From assembly GCA_020404485.1 (NCBI GenBank), contig DYDT01000021.1:1-7195 (forward strand): DNA of 7,195 nt, given 5' to 3'. Source of the stretch: Rickettsia endosymbiont of Diachasma alloeum. GTDB taxonomy: Bacteria > Pseudomonadota > Alphaproteobacteria > Rickettsiales > Rickettsiaceae. Of this stretch, positions 1 through 5,862 are shown one piece after another (within the stretch, counting starts at the first letter, position 1; the number at the start of each line of letters is the position of its first letter). Position numbers and translations under genes: made by a program. The notes under the pieces are model-generated. The model worked only from the letters and a program-made list of their open reading frames with translations. It did no database searches and had not been told where the DNA came from.

Positions 1-55
1 AGTCATCCTATAAAATAAGTCCTCTTTACTTATTTTATACAGAGCGACTATGACT
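1..55. repeat. Nested inverted repeat at window start
   Basis: A perfect 12-base inverted repeat (9-20 against 28-39) encloses a 7-base loop. An outer 6-base pair of arms (1-6 against 50-55) can close around it. The inner stem is entirely AT-rich apart from one G-C pair. It lies just before a second hairpin at 58-97, so both may belong to the terminal non-coding part of one mobile element. No T-run follows the stem, so it is not a typical intrinsic terminator. The left limit is unknown because the window starts inside it. Confidence 0.5.
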
Positions 56-57
56 AT

Positions 58-97
58 TTCAAACTAAAGTTTCTCCACCTGAAGGTGGAGGTTTGAA
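58..97. mobile_element. IS200/IS605-like terminal hairpin (probable element end)
   Basis: The sequence folds into a two-part stem. An outer 7-base pair (58-64 against 91-97) and an inner 8-base GC-rich pair (73-80 against 83-90) are separated by an unpaired bulge on the left side only (65-72). Such bulged subterminal hairpins are a hallmark of IS200/IS605 element ends, where the TnpA transposase recognises them as single strands. The DinD-like coding similarity begins right after the hairpin, as expected at an insertion or excision boundary. No transposase or TnpB gene is in the window, so whether this is a left or right end, a complete element edge or a solo remnant cannot be decided. A small palindromic repeat unrelated to IS605 is the main alternative. 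Confidence 0.4.
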
Positions 98-362
98 CCA
101 TCAGCTGGATAATCAAAATTTACGTGACCACATGAACGAAGCAGAGTTAATTTTTTCAGCTCTTGCAGAATTATCAACTCGTCAAGTAGCAGAAACTAAT
201 AACGCAATAGGCATGGAAGAAAACAAGGTTGCAAGCAAAATAGGTGGAGGTATAGCTAAAAAAGCTAGAATTTCTTTAGAAAGTAAAACCGGTAAGAAAG
301 TAATTTCAACAGAAAATTACTTATCATCTGGAAGTAAAAAAGTTAAAAATTTATCCCCATAG
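93..362 (+). pseudogene. dinD: DinD-like protein, C-terminal remnant
   Basis: About 88 codons end in TAG at 360-362. The protein contains LRDHM followed by ELIFSALAE, then a basic stretch with KIGGGIAKKARISLE and TGKKVIS-x-ENYL. I recognise this as the C-terminal part of the DinD (DNA-damage-inducible protein D) family, whose E. coli member is about 274 residues; the N-terminal BRO/KilA-N-like portion is missing. The nominal start is a TTG at 93 that lies inside the terminal hairpin at 58-97. No ATG or ribosome binding site sits in a sensible place, and the frame stays open back only to a TGA at 51-53. It therefore looks like a gene truncated at its 5' side by a mobile-element insertion. DinD-type proteins are LexA-regulated in E. 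coli, where DinD was reported to inhibit RecA filaments; nothing here shows such regulation. It is convergent with nudH. Confidence 0.65.
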
Positions 363-385
363 AATAAACCGCAATATAGTGCAGA

Positions 386-871
386 CTACTGAATCAATGA
401 CTCGAATTCTTTAACTACCGCTTGGTAGAGCTTACGTTTGAATGGGATAATGATTGATAGTAATTCGTCAAGTGATGCCCAACGCCACTCGTCAAATTCT
501 GGGTTAAGAGTATTTATGTTAATATCTTCATTAGTGCCGGTGAATCTAATTAAGAACCAACGCTGTTTTTGCCCACGAAAATTACCATTCCATAATTTAG
601 GAATTAAAAAACTTGGCACATCATAACTATACCAGCATTTACTTTCGGCAATTATATAGCCCTTGCTACTTCCTATTTCTTCTAGCATTTCACGCATAGC
701 TGCAATACTTGGAGTTTCGCCAGGTACTATTCCACCTTGAGGCATTTGCCATGCAGAGATTTTAGTATCTATTCGCTTACCAACAAATATTTTATTATCG
801 GCGTTTAATATCATCATACCAACACCTGGTCTATAAGGTAATACAAGATGTTTTTTATAAGTTTTATTCAT
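386..871 (-). CDS. nudH: RNA pyrophosphohydrolase (Nudix; NudH/RppH/InvA)
   Basis: This is a 161-residue Nudix hydrolase. The Nudix box is complete at residues 46-68 (G-x5-E-x7-RE-x-x-EE-x-G: GGIVPGE, then REMLEEIG), preceded by the WQMPQGG signature of the RppH/InvA group. RppH removes pyrophosphate from the 5' triphosphate end of mRNA and so triggers RNase E decay. The R. prowazekii homologue, InvA, has been characterised as a dinucleoside oligophosphate (Ap5A-type) pyrophosphatase. It should be cytoplasmic. Length is close to the family norm (E. coli RppH 176). ATG at 871 begins two bases after the pleD stop and no clear Shine-Dalgarno sequence precedes it, so it is most likely translated from the pleD-nudH transcript. 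The stop is TAG at 388-386. Nothing is broken. The substrate preference (capped or triphosphate RNA versus ApnA) cannot be read from sequence. Confidence 0.93.
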   Translation of the reverse strand: MNKTYKKHLVLPYRPGVGMMILNADNKIFVGKRIDTKISAWQMPQGGIVPGETPSIAAMREMLEEIGSSKGYIIAESKCWYSYDVPSFLIPKLWNGNFRGQKQRWFLIRFTGTNEDININTLNPEFDEWRWASLDELLSIIIPFKRKLYQAVVKEFESLIQ

Positions 872-873
872 AA

Positions 874-2247
874 TTATAGTTTTACAACTTTATTTTTACC
901 AGTTGTTTTAGCTTCATACATAGCTTTGTCTGAGCGTTCAATAAAATCTTCAATTGATTCACCTTTTTTATATTCTGTGACCCCTATAGATACGGTCTTT
1001 TTTAAAGGTTCTTCTTGTTCGTCTATTTGAAAGTTCATGCTTTCTATTTTGACTCTAACTCGCTCTGCTGTATATATTGCTTGGTCAATATTTATATCAT
1101 TTAAAAGTATAGTAAATTCTTCACCACCAAATCTTGCTATTAAATCAGTTACTCTAAAGGTATTTTTTAAAATACGAGAAGTGGTTATTAAAACTTTATC
1201 TCCTGCTTGGTGTCCATAAGTATCATTTACATGCTTAAAATTATCGATATCGCACATAAGCAAATATAATTTTATGTCCTCTTTATTAGCCTTTTCGACC
1301 ATCTGCTTAATGTGTACATCAAAATAACGGCGATTAAATAAACCTGTTAATCCGTCTTTAGCTGCTAAATTTACGCTTTGTTCTAAATCATTACGTAAAT
1401 TATCTTGATATTGCTTACGTCTTAATTGTGTTTTAATTCTTGCAGCTAACTCACTTTCATCAATAGGATAAACAAAATAATCATTAATGCCAAGTTCAAA
1501 TCCTTTCATAACTAATTGCATTTGATTTTCGTTTCCATTTTCATCTTCATAAATTTGTAAAATTAATATTACTCCACTTATTTCCGGGTTGCCTCTTAAA
1601 ATAGCTCCTACTCTTAAAGGATCTTCATTTTCAAGGGTACTACTAATTACTATGAGATCAGGTTTATATTCATTTATAGTATCTGTCTCTTCGGAATTAC
1701 TTATTACTTTCACGTTCGATGTAATTTTAAGCAACATTTGTTTTATGTTCTTAGCTTGTACTACATCATCGTTAATTAGCAATATTTTTTTATCTGCAAA
1801 ATTATCATGTATTTCAATATTAACACCACCAAGTAATACATTAGTACTATTACGAACTTTTAACTCATCAATTAAGCTCTTCATTCTTGATAATGATTTA
1901 ATTCTTATAAAAAGAGCATTATCATTAATTGGCTTTGTCAAAAACTCATCTGCACCAGCCTCTAACCCTTTGATACGGTCATCCACATCAGAAAGAGCAG
2001 TTACCATTACTACCGGAATATGGGTAGTTTCAGGATCAGATATAATTTTTTTGCATACTTCAAATCCATCCATCTCAGGCATCATAACATCAAGTAGTAC
2101 TATATCTACTTTTTCTTTCTTTAAAATATTTAATGCTTCTTTGCCGCTATTTGCTTTAAAAACAGTATAATACTCATTTAAAAGCTTTGCTTCTAGTAAT
2201 TTAATATTCGTTTCTATATCGTCTACTATTAATATGTTTGCACTCAT
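874..2247 (-). CDS. pleD: PleD-type response regulator, diguanylate cyclase (REC-REC-GGDEF)
   Basis: 457 residues in the PleD arrangement. REC1 (about 3-120) has the acidic pair D9/D10, phospho-acceptor D53 in [15 protein letters not shown]83 and K105 in LTKP. REC2 (about 153-275) is degenerate: S202 replaces the phospho-Asp, and the KP lysine is Y260 before P261; it is expected to serve as a dimerisation adaptor, as in Caulobacter PleD. The GGDEF domain (about 290-457) has [12 protein letters not shown] at the start, metal-binding DIDNFK (D333 region), an active-site GGEEF at 374-378 and an inhibitory I-site RxxD at 365-368, five residues upstream. The enzyme should make c-di-GMP from two GTP after phosphorylation and be shut off by its product. 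No sensor kinase is in the window. It is the first gene of an operon with nudH and divergent from efp. ATG at 2247. Confidence 0.95.
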   Translation of the reverse strand: MSANILIVDDIETNIKLLEAKLLNEYYTVFKANSGKEALNILKKEKVDIVLLDVMMPEMDGFEVCKKIISDPETTHIPVVMVTALSDVDDRIKGLEAGADEFLTKPINDNALFIRIKSLSRMKSLIDELKVRNSTNVLLGGVNIEIHDNFADKKILLINDDVVQAKNIKQMLLKITSNVKVISNSEETDTINEYKPDLIVISSTLENEDPLRVGAILRGNPEISGVILILQIYEDENGNENQMQLVMKGFELGINDYFVYPIDESELAARIKTQLRRKQYQDNLRNDLEQSVNLAAKDGLTGLFNRRYFDVHIKQMVEKANKEDIKLYLLMCDIDNFKHVNDTYGHQAGDKVLITTSRILKNTFRVTDLIARFGGEEFTILLNDINIDQAIYTAERVRVKIESMNFQIDEQEEPLKKTVSIGVTEYKKGESIEDFIERSDKAMYEAKTTGKNKVVKL

Positions 2248-2324
2248 AAGATTAAATTCTTGTTTTTAAAGGAAATAATTTGTATATTTATATTTTTTTA
2301 AAGTAGGTTTAAGTGTAATAATAT
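2248..2324. promoter_or_regulatory. Divergent pleD / efp promoter region
   Basis: This 77-base gap separates the start codons of pleD (minus) and efp (plus), so both promoters must lie here or inside the genes. It is almost all A and T. On the plus strand a TTGTAT (2280-2285) resembles a -35 hexamer, but no good -10 sits 16-18 bases later. On the minus strand, TATAAA- and TATACA-like hexamers occur around 2281-2292. Neither start has a strong Shine-Dalgarno sequence. The assignment rests on gene orientation more than on motifs. Confidence 0.4.
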
Positions 2325-2894
2325 ATGAAAATTTCAGCAAATTCAATTAGAACAGGTAATATATTAGTTTATAATAACGATTTATGGGTCGTAAGCAAAC
2401 AACCTGAGCATACTCAGCCTGGAAAGGGCGGTGCTTATGTACAAGTTGAGATGAAAAATCTAAAAACTGGCACAAAGCGTAACGAAAGATTCAGTTCTTC
2501 AGATCACTTAGAAAAAGCTGAACTTGAACAAAAAGACTATCAATTTTTATATTTTGAAGACAATAATATAGTATTGATGGATAATCAGACTTTTGAGCAG
2601 ATAAGTGTAAGCAAAGAAATTTTAGATGAGAAGTTACCTTTCTTAACTGAAAATATGAATGTTAAAGTTGAATTTTATAATGAAAAACCTTTAAGTATTG
2701 AACTTCCTACAACAGTTATACTAGAAATTATTGAAACTGATCCGGTAATAAAAGGAGCAACTGCTACCGCTTCATACAAACCAGCTACCCTTGCAAATGG
2801 TGTTAAGGTAAAAGTACCTCAATATCTAGCAATAGGCGAAAAAATTGTTGTTAAGACTGAGGATTTAACCTATGTTGAAAGGGCTAAAAACTAA
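2325..2894 (+). CDS. efp: Translation elongation factor P
   Basis: 189 residues, matching the family (E. coli EF-P 188). EF-P binds between the P and E sites of the ribosome and relieves stalling on polyproline stretches. The N-terminal KOW-like domain (about 1-64) begins [12 protein letters not shown] and carries the tip loop [13 protein letters not shown]34 in PGKGG aligns with E. coli Lys34, the residue beta-lysylated there by EpmA/EpmB; the modification genes are not in this window, so the type of modification here is unknown. Two OB-fold domains follow (about 66-128 and 130-186), with the family-typical VKGATAT...KPATLANG stretch and C-terminal [17 protein letters not shown]. The stop codon TAA (2892-2894) directly abuts the ATG of the SuhB-like gene, implying co-transcription and translational coupling. 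The start context is AT-rich with no obvious Shine-Dalgarno sequence. Confidence 0.97.
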   Translation: MKISANSIRTGNILVYNNDLWVVSKQPEHTQPGKGGAYVQVEMKNLKTGTKRNERFSSSDHLEKAELEQKDYQFLYFEDNNIVLMDNQTFEQISVSKEILDEKLPFLTENMNVKVEFYNEKPLSIELPTTVILEIIETDPVIKGATATASYKPATLANGVKVKVPQYLAIGEKIVVKTEDLTYVERAKN

Positions 2895-3635
2895 ATGCAG
2901 CCTATAACTAATTTATTAATCAATTCACTGCGTAAAGCAGTTAAGTTTGTGCATAGAGATTTTTTAGAGCTTGAAATGCTTCAGCAAAATCCTATTAGAA
3001 ATGAAGAATTTTGTAAGCGATCTTATTTAAGACTAAAAACTTTGTTATGTGAAGAATTACAAAAACATACGAAATATTTATTTTTTCCTGAAGATCAGTT
3101 TGATCCAAATAATAATTATGAAACTGTTGTTTTATTGAATCCTATAGATAGTCCAAATAACTTTTCTAGAAGTCTCCCTTTTTTTGCTGTATCGATAACT
3201 TGTCTGAAGCAAAATCAAGATGGTCTAACACCTGTTTCTACTATTATATATTTCCCAATTCTTAATGAGATTTATTATGCTGAAAAGGGTAGAGGAGCTT
3301 GGGTAGAAAAAAATGATTTAGGATCTAATCATAAAGGTTTAAGGTTAAGAGTTTCTGATCACGCTAATTTGGAAAGTTGTCTAACAATTATTGAAGACTT
3401 AAAAAACAATAACTTTCAAGAAACTAATAACAGTAGAACTTTTGGTTCTCCTTGTTATGCAGCAATGCTTTTAGTATCAGGTAAAGCTGACTTAATATAT
3501 TTACCATTATTAAATTTTACATTATATTATTCTTTTGATCTTTTTATTAAAGAAGCAGGTGGCATAGTTGTAGATTCTAGTGATAAATTTATATACTCAA
3601 ATCGTTGCATTACTAGAGAATTAAAAAAATCTTAA
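2895..3635 (+). CDS. suhB: Inositol monophosphatase family protein (SuhB-like), degenerate active site
   Basis: 246 residues with the fold signature of the IMPase/SuhB family: NPIDSPNNFSRSLPFFAVSI (82-101), aligned to the usual DPLDGT-x-NF...FFAVSI; IYYAEKGRGAW (126-136); RTFGSPCYAAMLLVSGKAD (181-199); and EAGGIVVD (220-227). Canonical members dephosphorylate inositol phosphates with Mg2+; E. coli SuhB also joins Nus-factor rRNA antitermination complexes. Several catalytic ligands are altered. The first Asp of DPxDGT is N82, the Gly-Thr is S86-P87, and the C-terminal WD-x-AAG motif that supplies the last metal Asp is replaced by LYYSF (210-214). E66 and D85 remain. By this hand alignment, phosphatase activity looks impaired or lost, although the reading frame is intact. 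It starts immediately after the efp stop, so expression should be tied to efp. It may have a structural or RNA-related role; that is inference. Confidence 0.85.
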   Translation: MQPITNLLINSLRKAVKFVHRDFLELEMLQQNPIRNEEFCKRSYLRLKTLLCEELQKHTKYLFFPEDQFDPNNNYETVVLLNPIDSPNNFSRSLPFFAVSITCLKQNQDGLTPVSTIIYFPILNEIYYAEKGRGAWVEKNDLGSNHKGLRLRVSDHANLESCLTIIEDLKNNNFQETNNSRTFGSPCYAAMLLVSGKADLIYLPLLNFTLYYSFDLFIKEAGGIVVDSSDKFIYSNRCITRELKKS

Positions 3636-3653
3636 GCAAAACTTTATTTTAAA

Positions 3654-3697
3654 TTTGCATTTTTAGCATTAAGATATAATAATTAAGCATGTTAATT
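3654..3697 (+). promoter_or_regulatory. Candidate promoter with downstream palindrome, before the small acidic-tailed gene
   Basis: A perfect TATAAT (3675-3680) sits 34 bases before the ATG at 3715. The best -35 match is TTTGCA (3654-3659), four of six bases, with a short 15-base spacer. A 6-base inverted repeat (3681-3686 against 3692-3697) spans the predicted transcription start near 3687 and could be an operator or just AT-rich chance. Independent transcription of the downstream gene is plausible because the gap after the SuhB-like gene is 79 bases. Confidence 0.35.
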
Positions 3698-3714
3698 ATG
3701 TCTGTAATCGTATT

Positions 3715-4023
3715 ATGAAAAAATTCAACATTAAAGCTAACTTTGGAGGACAAGAGGCTGATTTTGCTATTTATGTAGGTACCCCACAAGATGGACATCA
3801 TCCATTGCAGTTCCAAGCAAAATGGTTATCAGATGAGCGAGGCGGTACTATTCCTGATGCTGTTATGGACGCAGTAAAACAGTTATATGATCTTTCGAAA
3901 AAAAATAATGTATCGTTTGAAGATTTGTGTGTTTATGCTCTTGGTACTGCCCAAGAATCTCAAACTACAAGTAATGATGAAGATGAAAATGATGATGAAG
4001 ATAATAAAGCAGAACAAGCATAA
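3715..4023 (+). CDS. Small conserved rickettsial protein, DUF2610-like, acidic tail
   Basis: 102 residues of unknown function. I believe it belongs to the DUF2610 family, restricted to Rickettsiales, but this rests on memory of the pattern. A folded-looking region (1-78) starts [24 protein letters not shown] and includes [49 protein letters not shown]; the last part resembles a helical segment. A low-complexity acidic tail follows (about 79-102, rich in D, E and N). No signal peptide, membrane segment or cysteine metal motif is present, so it is probably cytoplasmic. It stands alone: 79 bases after the SuhB-like gene and 227 bases before psd, with its own candidate promoter. No clear Shine-Dalgarno sequence precedes the ATG. 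The hairpin at 4094-4114 lies 70 bases after its stop. Confidence 0.8.
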   Translation: MKKFNIKANFGGQEADFAIYVGTPQDGHHPLQFQAKWLSDERGGTIPDAVMDAVKQLYDLSKKNNVSFEDLCVYALGTAQESQTTSNDEDENDDEDNKAEQA

Positions 4024-4057
4024 ATTATCAGCTTATGGATGCATCATCCTGTGGTGG

Positions 4058-4119
4058 TGGTGTTGTGTGAATCAAAAACTACTTTCGGTGTTGTGCCGTG
4101 GCTTGATCACGGCATCTAG
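4058..4119. repeat. Rickettsia palindromic-element-like remnant with hairpin
   Basis: The stretch contains a perfect 7-base stem (4094-4100 against 4108-4114, loop 4101-4107) followed by TCTAG. It is preceded by a GTTGTGTGAATC-type lead-in at about 4060-4071. This layout (TTGTGTG lead, then a CCGTGG...CCACGG-like hairpin closed by ATCTAG) resembles a dispersed repeat that I recall from Rickettsia genomes. It is relatively GC-rich against its surroundings. No T-run follows the stem on either strand, so it is a poor intrinsic terminator, though the RNA hairpin could still protect the 3' end of the upstream mRNA. The subfamily number is not assigned. Confidence 0.5.
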
Positions 4120-4228
4120 AAAATAATAAAAAATGCTATAAATTAGTATTCGCGTAGGTACAATTACTTTGTAATTTTCCTGTAATAACGAAAAACCGAT
4201 CCACGTACGCTATCAACATCAAAAAAAA

Positions 4229-4243
4229 TATAATAACTATAGA
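4229..4243 (+). promoter_or_regulatory. Candidate -10 and weak ribosome binding site of psd
   Basis: A perfect TATAAT (4229-4234) follows an eight-base A-run, 16 bases before the psd ATG, and a short GAG (4241-4243) lies seven bases before that ATG. If the hexamer is the true -10, the leader would be only about 10 bases and would begin at the GAG, so it may be coincidental in AT-rich DNA. No good -35 is visible 16-18 bases upstream. The rest of the 4120-4228 gap shows only a weak 6-base hairpin (4162-4167 against 4171-4176). Confidence 0.25.
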
Positions 4244-4250
4244 GATTAAA

Positions 4251-4946
4251 ATGAAACAATATAACGACTTATTTAAAATTATTCACCGCGAAGGTTACAT
4301 ATTTATTGCTAGTTTTGCATTAGTAAGCTTCTTACTTGCTTCTTTTAACGAGAAGCTTGGTTGTATGGGATTTATTGCTACTGCTTGGTGTATTTATTTT
4401 TTCCGTAATCCCGATCGTTTCGTACCGATAGGTAATGATTTGGTAATAAGCCCTGCAGATGGGATAATTCAAGAAATTAAAGAAGCTTTACCGCCAGCAG
4501 AGTTAGGGCTTGGTAATGTTGAAATGATTAGAGTTAGTATTTTCCTAAACATCTTTAACGTGCATGTGAATAGAATTCCGTCAAATGGTAAAATTGTAGC
4601 ATTACATTATAATCCTGGAAAGTTCTTTAATGCTTCTCTTGATAAAGCAAGTGTTTATAACGAACGTCAATCTGTATTAATGGAAACAGAGCAGGGGCAG
4701 AAAATTGCTTTTGTTCAAATTGCAGGATTAATAGCAAGACGTATAGTTTGTGATTTAGAAGAAAGTAATGAAGTTAAAGCAGGCGAGCGATATGGTATAA
4801 TTCGTTTCGGTAGTAGAGTTGATGTGTATCTACCTTTAAAAACAGCTTTATTAGTAAGTAAAGGGCAAACTGCTATTGGTGGTGAAACTATTATTGCAGA
4901 TTTCGGACGCAAAAAGACAGCTGAATTACAGTTTGAAAGAAAGTAG
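4251..4946 (+). CDS. psd: Phosphatidylserine decarboxylase proenzyme
   Basis: 231 residues, the short Psd form common in alphaproteobacteria. It converts phosphatidylserine to phosphatidylethanolamine at the inner membrane. Two hydrophobic segments (about 16-31 and 37-51) anchor the N-terminus. Catalytic motifs are intact: SPADG with D70, NVHVNR with H105, and the self-cleavage site RFGSR, where the chain should split between G187 and S188 so that S188 becomes the pyruvoyl group of the small alpha chain. The remaining alpha chain (188-231) is short, as usual. Start ATG at 4251 has a weak GAG seven bases upstream; stop TAG at 4944-4946. It lies before pssA, which makes its substrate, so the two genes form one pathway module although a 97-base palindromic repeat now sits between them. 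Confidence 0.96.
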   Translation: MKQYNDLFKIIHREGYIFIASFALVSFLLASFNEKLGCMGFIATAWCIYFFRNPDRFVPIGNDLVISPADGIIQEIKEALPPAELGLGNVEMIRVSIFLNIFNVHVNRIPSNGKIVALHYNPGKFFNASLDKASVYNERQSVLMETEQGQKIAFVQIAGLIARRIVCDLEESNEVKAGERYGIIRFGSRVDVYLPLKTALLVSKGQTAIGGETIIADFGRKKTAELQFERK

Positions 4947-4954
4947 AAATAACC

Positions 4955-5051
4955 GTCATTGCGAGGAGTAGCAAAGCCACGACGTGGCAATCTAATGAAG
5001 CAATGTATAACTCCTGAGATTGCCGCACTCGCTACGCTCGCTCGCAATGAC
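4955..5051. repeat. Rickettsia palindromic element (RPE-like), 97 bases
   Basis: The outer arms form a perfect 11-base inverted repeat (4955-4965 against 5041-5051). Inside lies a second perfect 8-base pair (4986-4993 against 5017-5024). The GTCATTGCGAG...CTCGCAATGAC termini, with internal GGCAATCT and AGATTGCC, are a form that I recognise from dispersed palindromic repeats in Rickettsia. The GC content is visibly higher than in the flanking DNA. In RNA it would form a long imperfect hairpin in the psd-pssA spacer, starting eight bases after the psd stop, and could act as an mRNA stabiliser or attenuate read-through. On the minus strand it encodes an open peptide (RLPRRGFATPRND-like), a property that lets RPEs persist inside genes elsewhere; here it is not within a gene. 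Confidence 0.85.
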
Positions 5052-5053
5052 AT

Positions 5054-5064
5054 TATAATATAAT
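5054..5064 (+). promoter_or_regulatory. Candidate -10 hexamers just after the palindromic element
   Basis: Two overlapping TATAAT hexamers (5054-5059 and 5059-5064) begin three bases after the repeat ends and about 30 bases before the TTG start of pssA. Correctly spaced -35 positions would fall inside the repeat and do not match the consensus. If used, the promoter would let pssA escape any block caused by the inserted palindrome. Confidence 0.25.
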
Positions 5065-5089
5065 AAAACCATATTCTTGAGTATCCGCA

Positions 5090-5860
5090 TTGTTAAAAAT
5101 TCGTAAGACTATAATATCTAAACCTGTACCTATAATAAAATTAATACCAAACTTTGTGACTTTGCTTGGCTTAGTAACTGGGATGAGTTCAGTAAAATTT
5201 GCATTAGATAGTAAATGGGAAATTGCGGTATATTGCATTATAGTAGCAGCAATTATTGATGGCATTGATGGAAGAATTGCAAGGATGCTAAATGCTACTA
5301 GCCCTTTTGGTGCAGAACTTGATTCGTTATGTGATTTTGCTAATTTTGGTATAGCACCTGCATATTTAATATATTTATGGTCTTTTCAGCAATATGAGTA
5401 TAAAGTATTTTCTTCAGCAGTGATGTTACTATTCATAGTATGTATGGCTCTGCGTCTTGCTAGGTTTAATGTGGGTATTTATCAGCCAAAACAAGATAAA
5501 AAACCTGAGCATTTCTTTACAGGTGTACCTGCCCCTTGCGGTGCTTTACTTGCCTTAGTTCCTGTAATGATAGATTTTGAAATCGGTACATTATTAAATA
5601 TAAATGTTCGTATTCATACTATAACAATTAACATCTATTTAGCTATTATAGCTTTTCTGCTTGCTAGCAGACTTCCTACGATTTCGACAAAAAATTTAAG
5701 TATTACCCCTGAATATTTATCGTTTGCAATGATTTTATTTGCTGTTGTTATTATAAATCTTATAATATATCCATGGTATGCACTGCCATTTATTGCAGTT
5801 ATATATATTCTTTCTATCCCGTTTTGTTATTTCTTAAAACATAAATTTAATAACAATTAA
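5090..5860 (+). CDS. pssA: CDP-diacylglycerol--serine O-phosphatidyltransferase
   Basis: 256 residues, an integral membrane CDP-alcohol phosphatidyltransferase that joins CDP-diacylglycerol and L-serine into phosphatidylserine, the substrate of Psd. The family motif D-x2-DG-x2-AR-x8-G-x3-D-x3-D is complete at residues 57-82 (D57, D60, G61, A64, R65, G74, D78, D82). The start KLIPNFVTLLGLVTG (17-31) is typical of PssA, and about six to eight hydrophobic helices follow, including 46-57, 108-122, 150-162, 182-193, 210-226 and 231-248. The start shown is TTG at 5090; an in-frame TGA at 5078-5080 allows nothing longer with a standard start, and the first internal Met (32) would cut off conserved sequence. 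No Shine-Dalgarno sequence is visible, so start use is uncertain. The stop is two bases before emrA, suggesting co-transcription. Confidence 0.94.
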   Translation: MLKIRKTIISKPVPIIKLIPNFVTLLGLVTGMSSVKFALDSKWEIAVYCIIVAAIIDGIDGRIARMLNATSPFGAELDSLCDFANFGIAPAYLIYLWSFQQYEYKVFSSAVMLLFIVCMALRLARFNVGIYQPKQDKKPEHFFTGVPAPCGALLALVPVMIDFEIGTLLNINVRIHTITINIYLAIIAFLLASRLPTISTKNLSITPEYLSFAMILFAVVIINLIIYPWYALPFIAVIYILSIPFCYFLKHKFNNN

Positions 5861-5862
5861 TT

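Noticed and set aside
1589..2170. 193-residue plus-strand frame inside pleD
   Set aside because: It is antisense to the conserved REC domains of pleD, with no family features of its own.
3636..3666. Terminator hairpin after the SuhB-like gene
   Set aside because: Only five base pairs (3636-3640 against 3654-3658) with a 13-base loop and a broken T-run. Too weak to claim.
4094..4114. Intrinsic terminator after the small acidic-tailed gene
   Set aside because: The stem is good, but it is followed by TCTAGAAAA rather than a T-run, and the reverse direction has no T-run either. It is better explained as part of a dispersed repeat.
3887..4126. 79-residue plus-strand frame overlapping the small acidic-tailed gene
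   Set aside because: It is a frame shift of the real gene continued into the repeat, with low-complexity Met/Lys and Trp/Cys runs.
4024..4250. Riboswitch or small RNA in the gap before psd
   Set aside because: Apart from the repeat-like hairpin and a weak 6-base stem, I saw no conserved riboswitch core or tRNA-like fold.
4715..5053. 112-residue minus-strand frame across the psd 3' end and the repeat
   Set aside because: It is antisense to psd, and its N-terminal third is just the translated palindromic repeat. It is a shadow, not a gene.
5053..5265. 70-residue minus-strand frame at the pssA start
   Set aside because: It is antisense to the conserved N-terminal part of pssA, with no start signal or recognisable domain.
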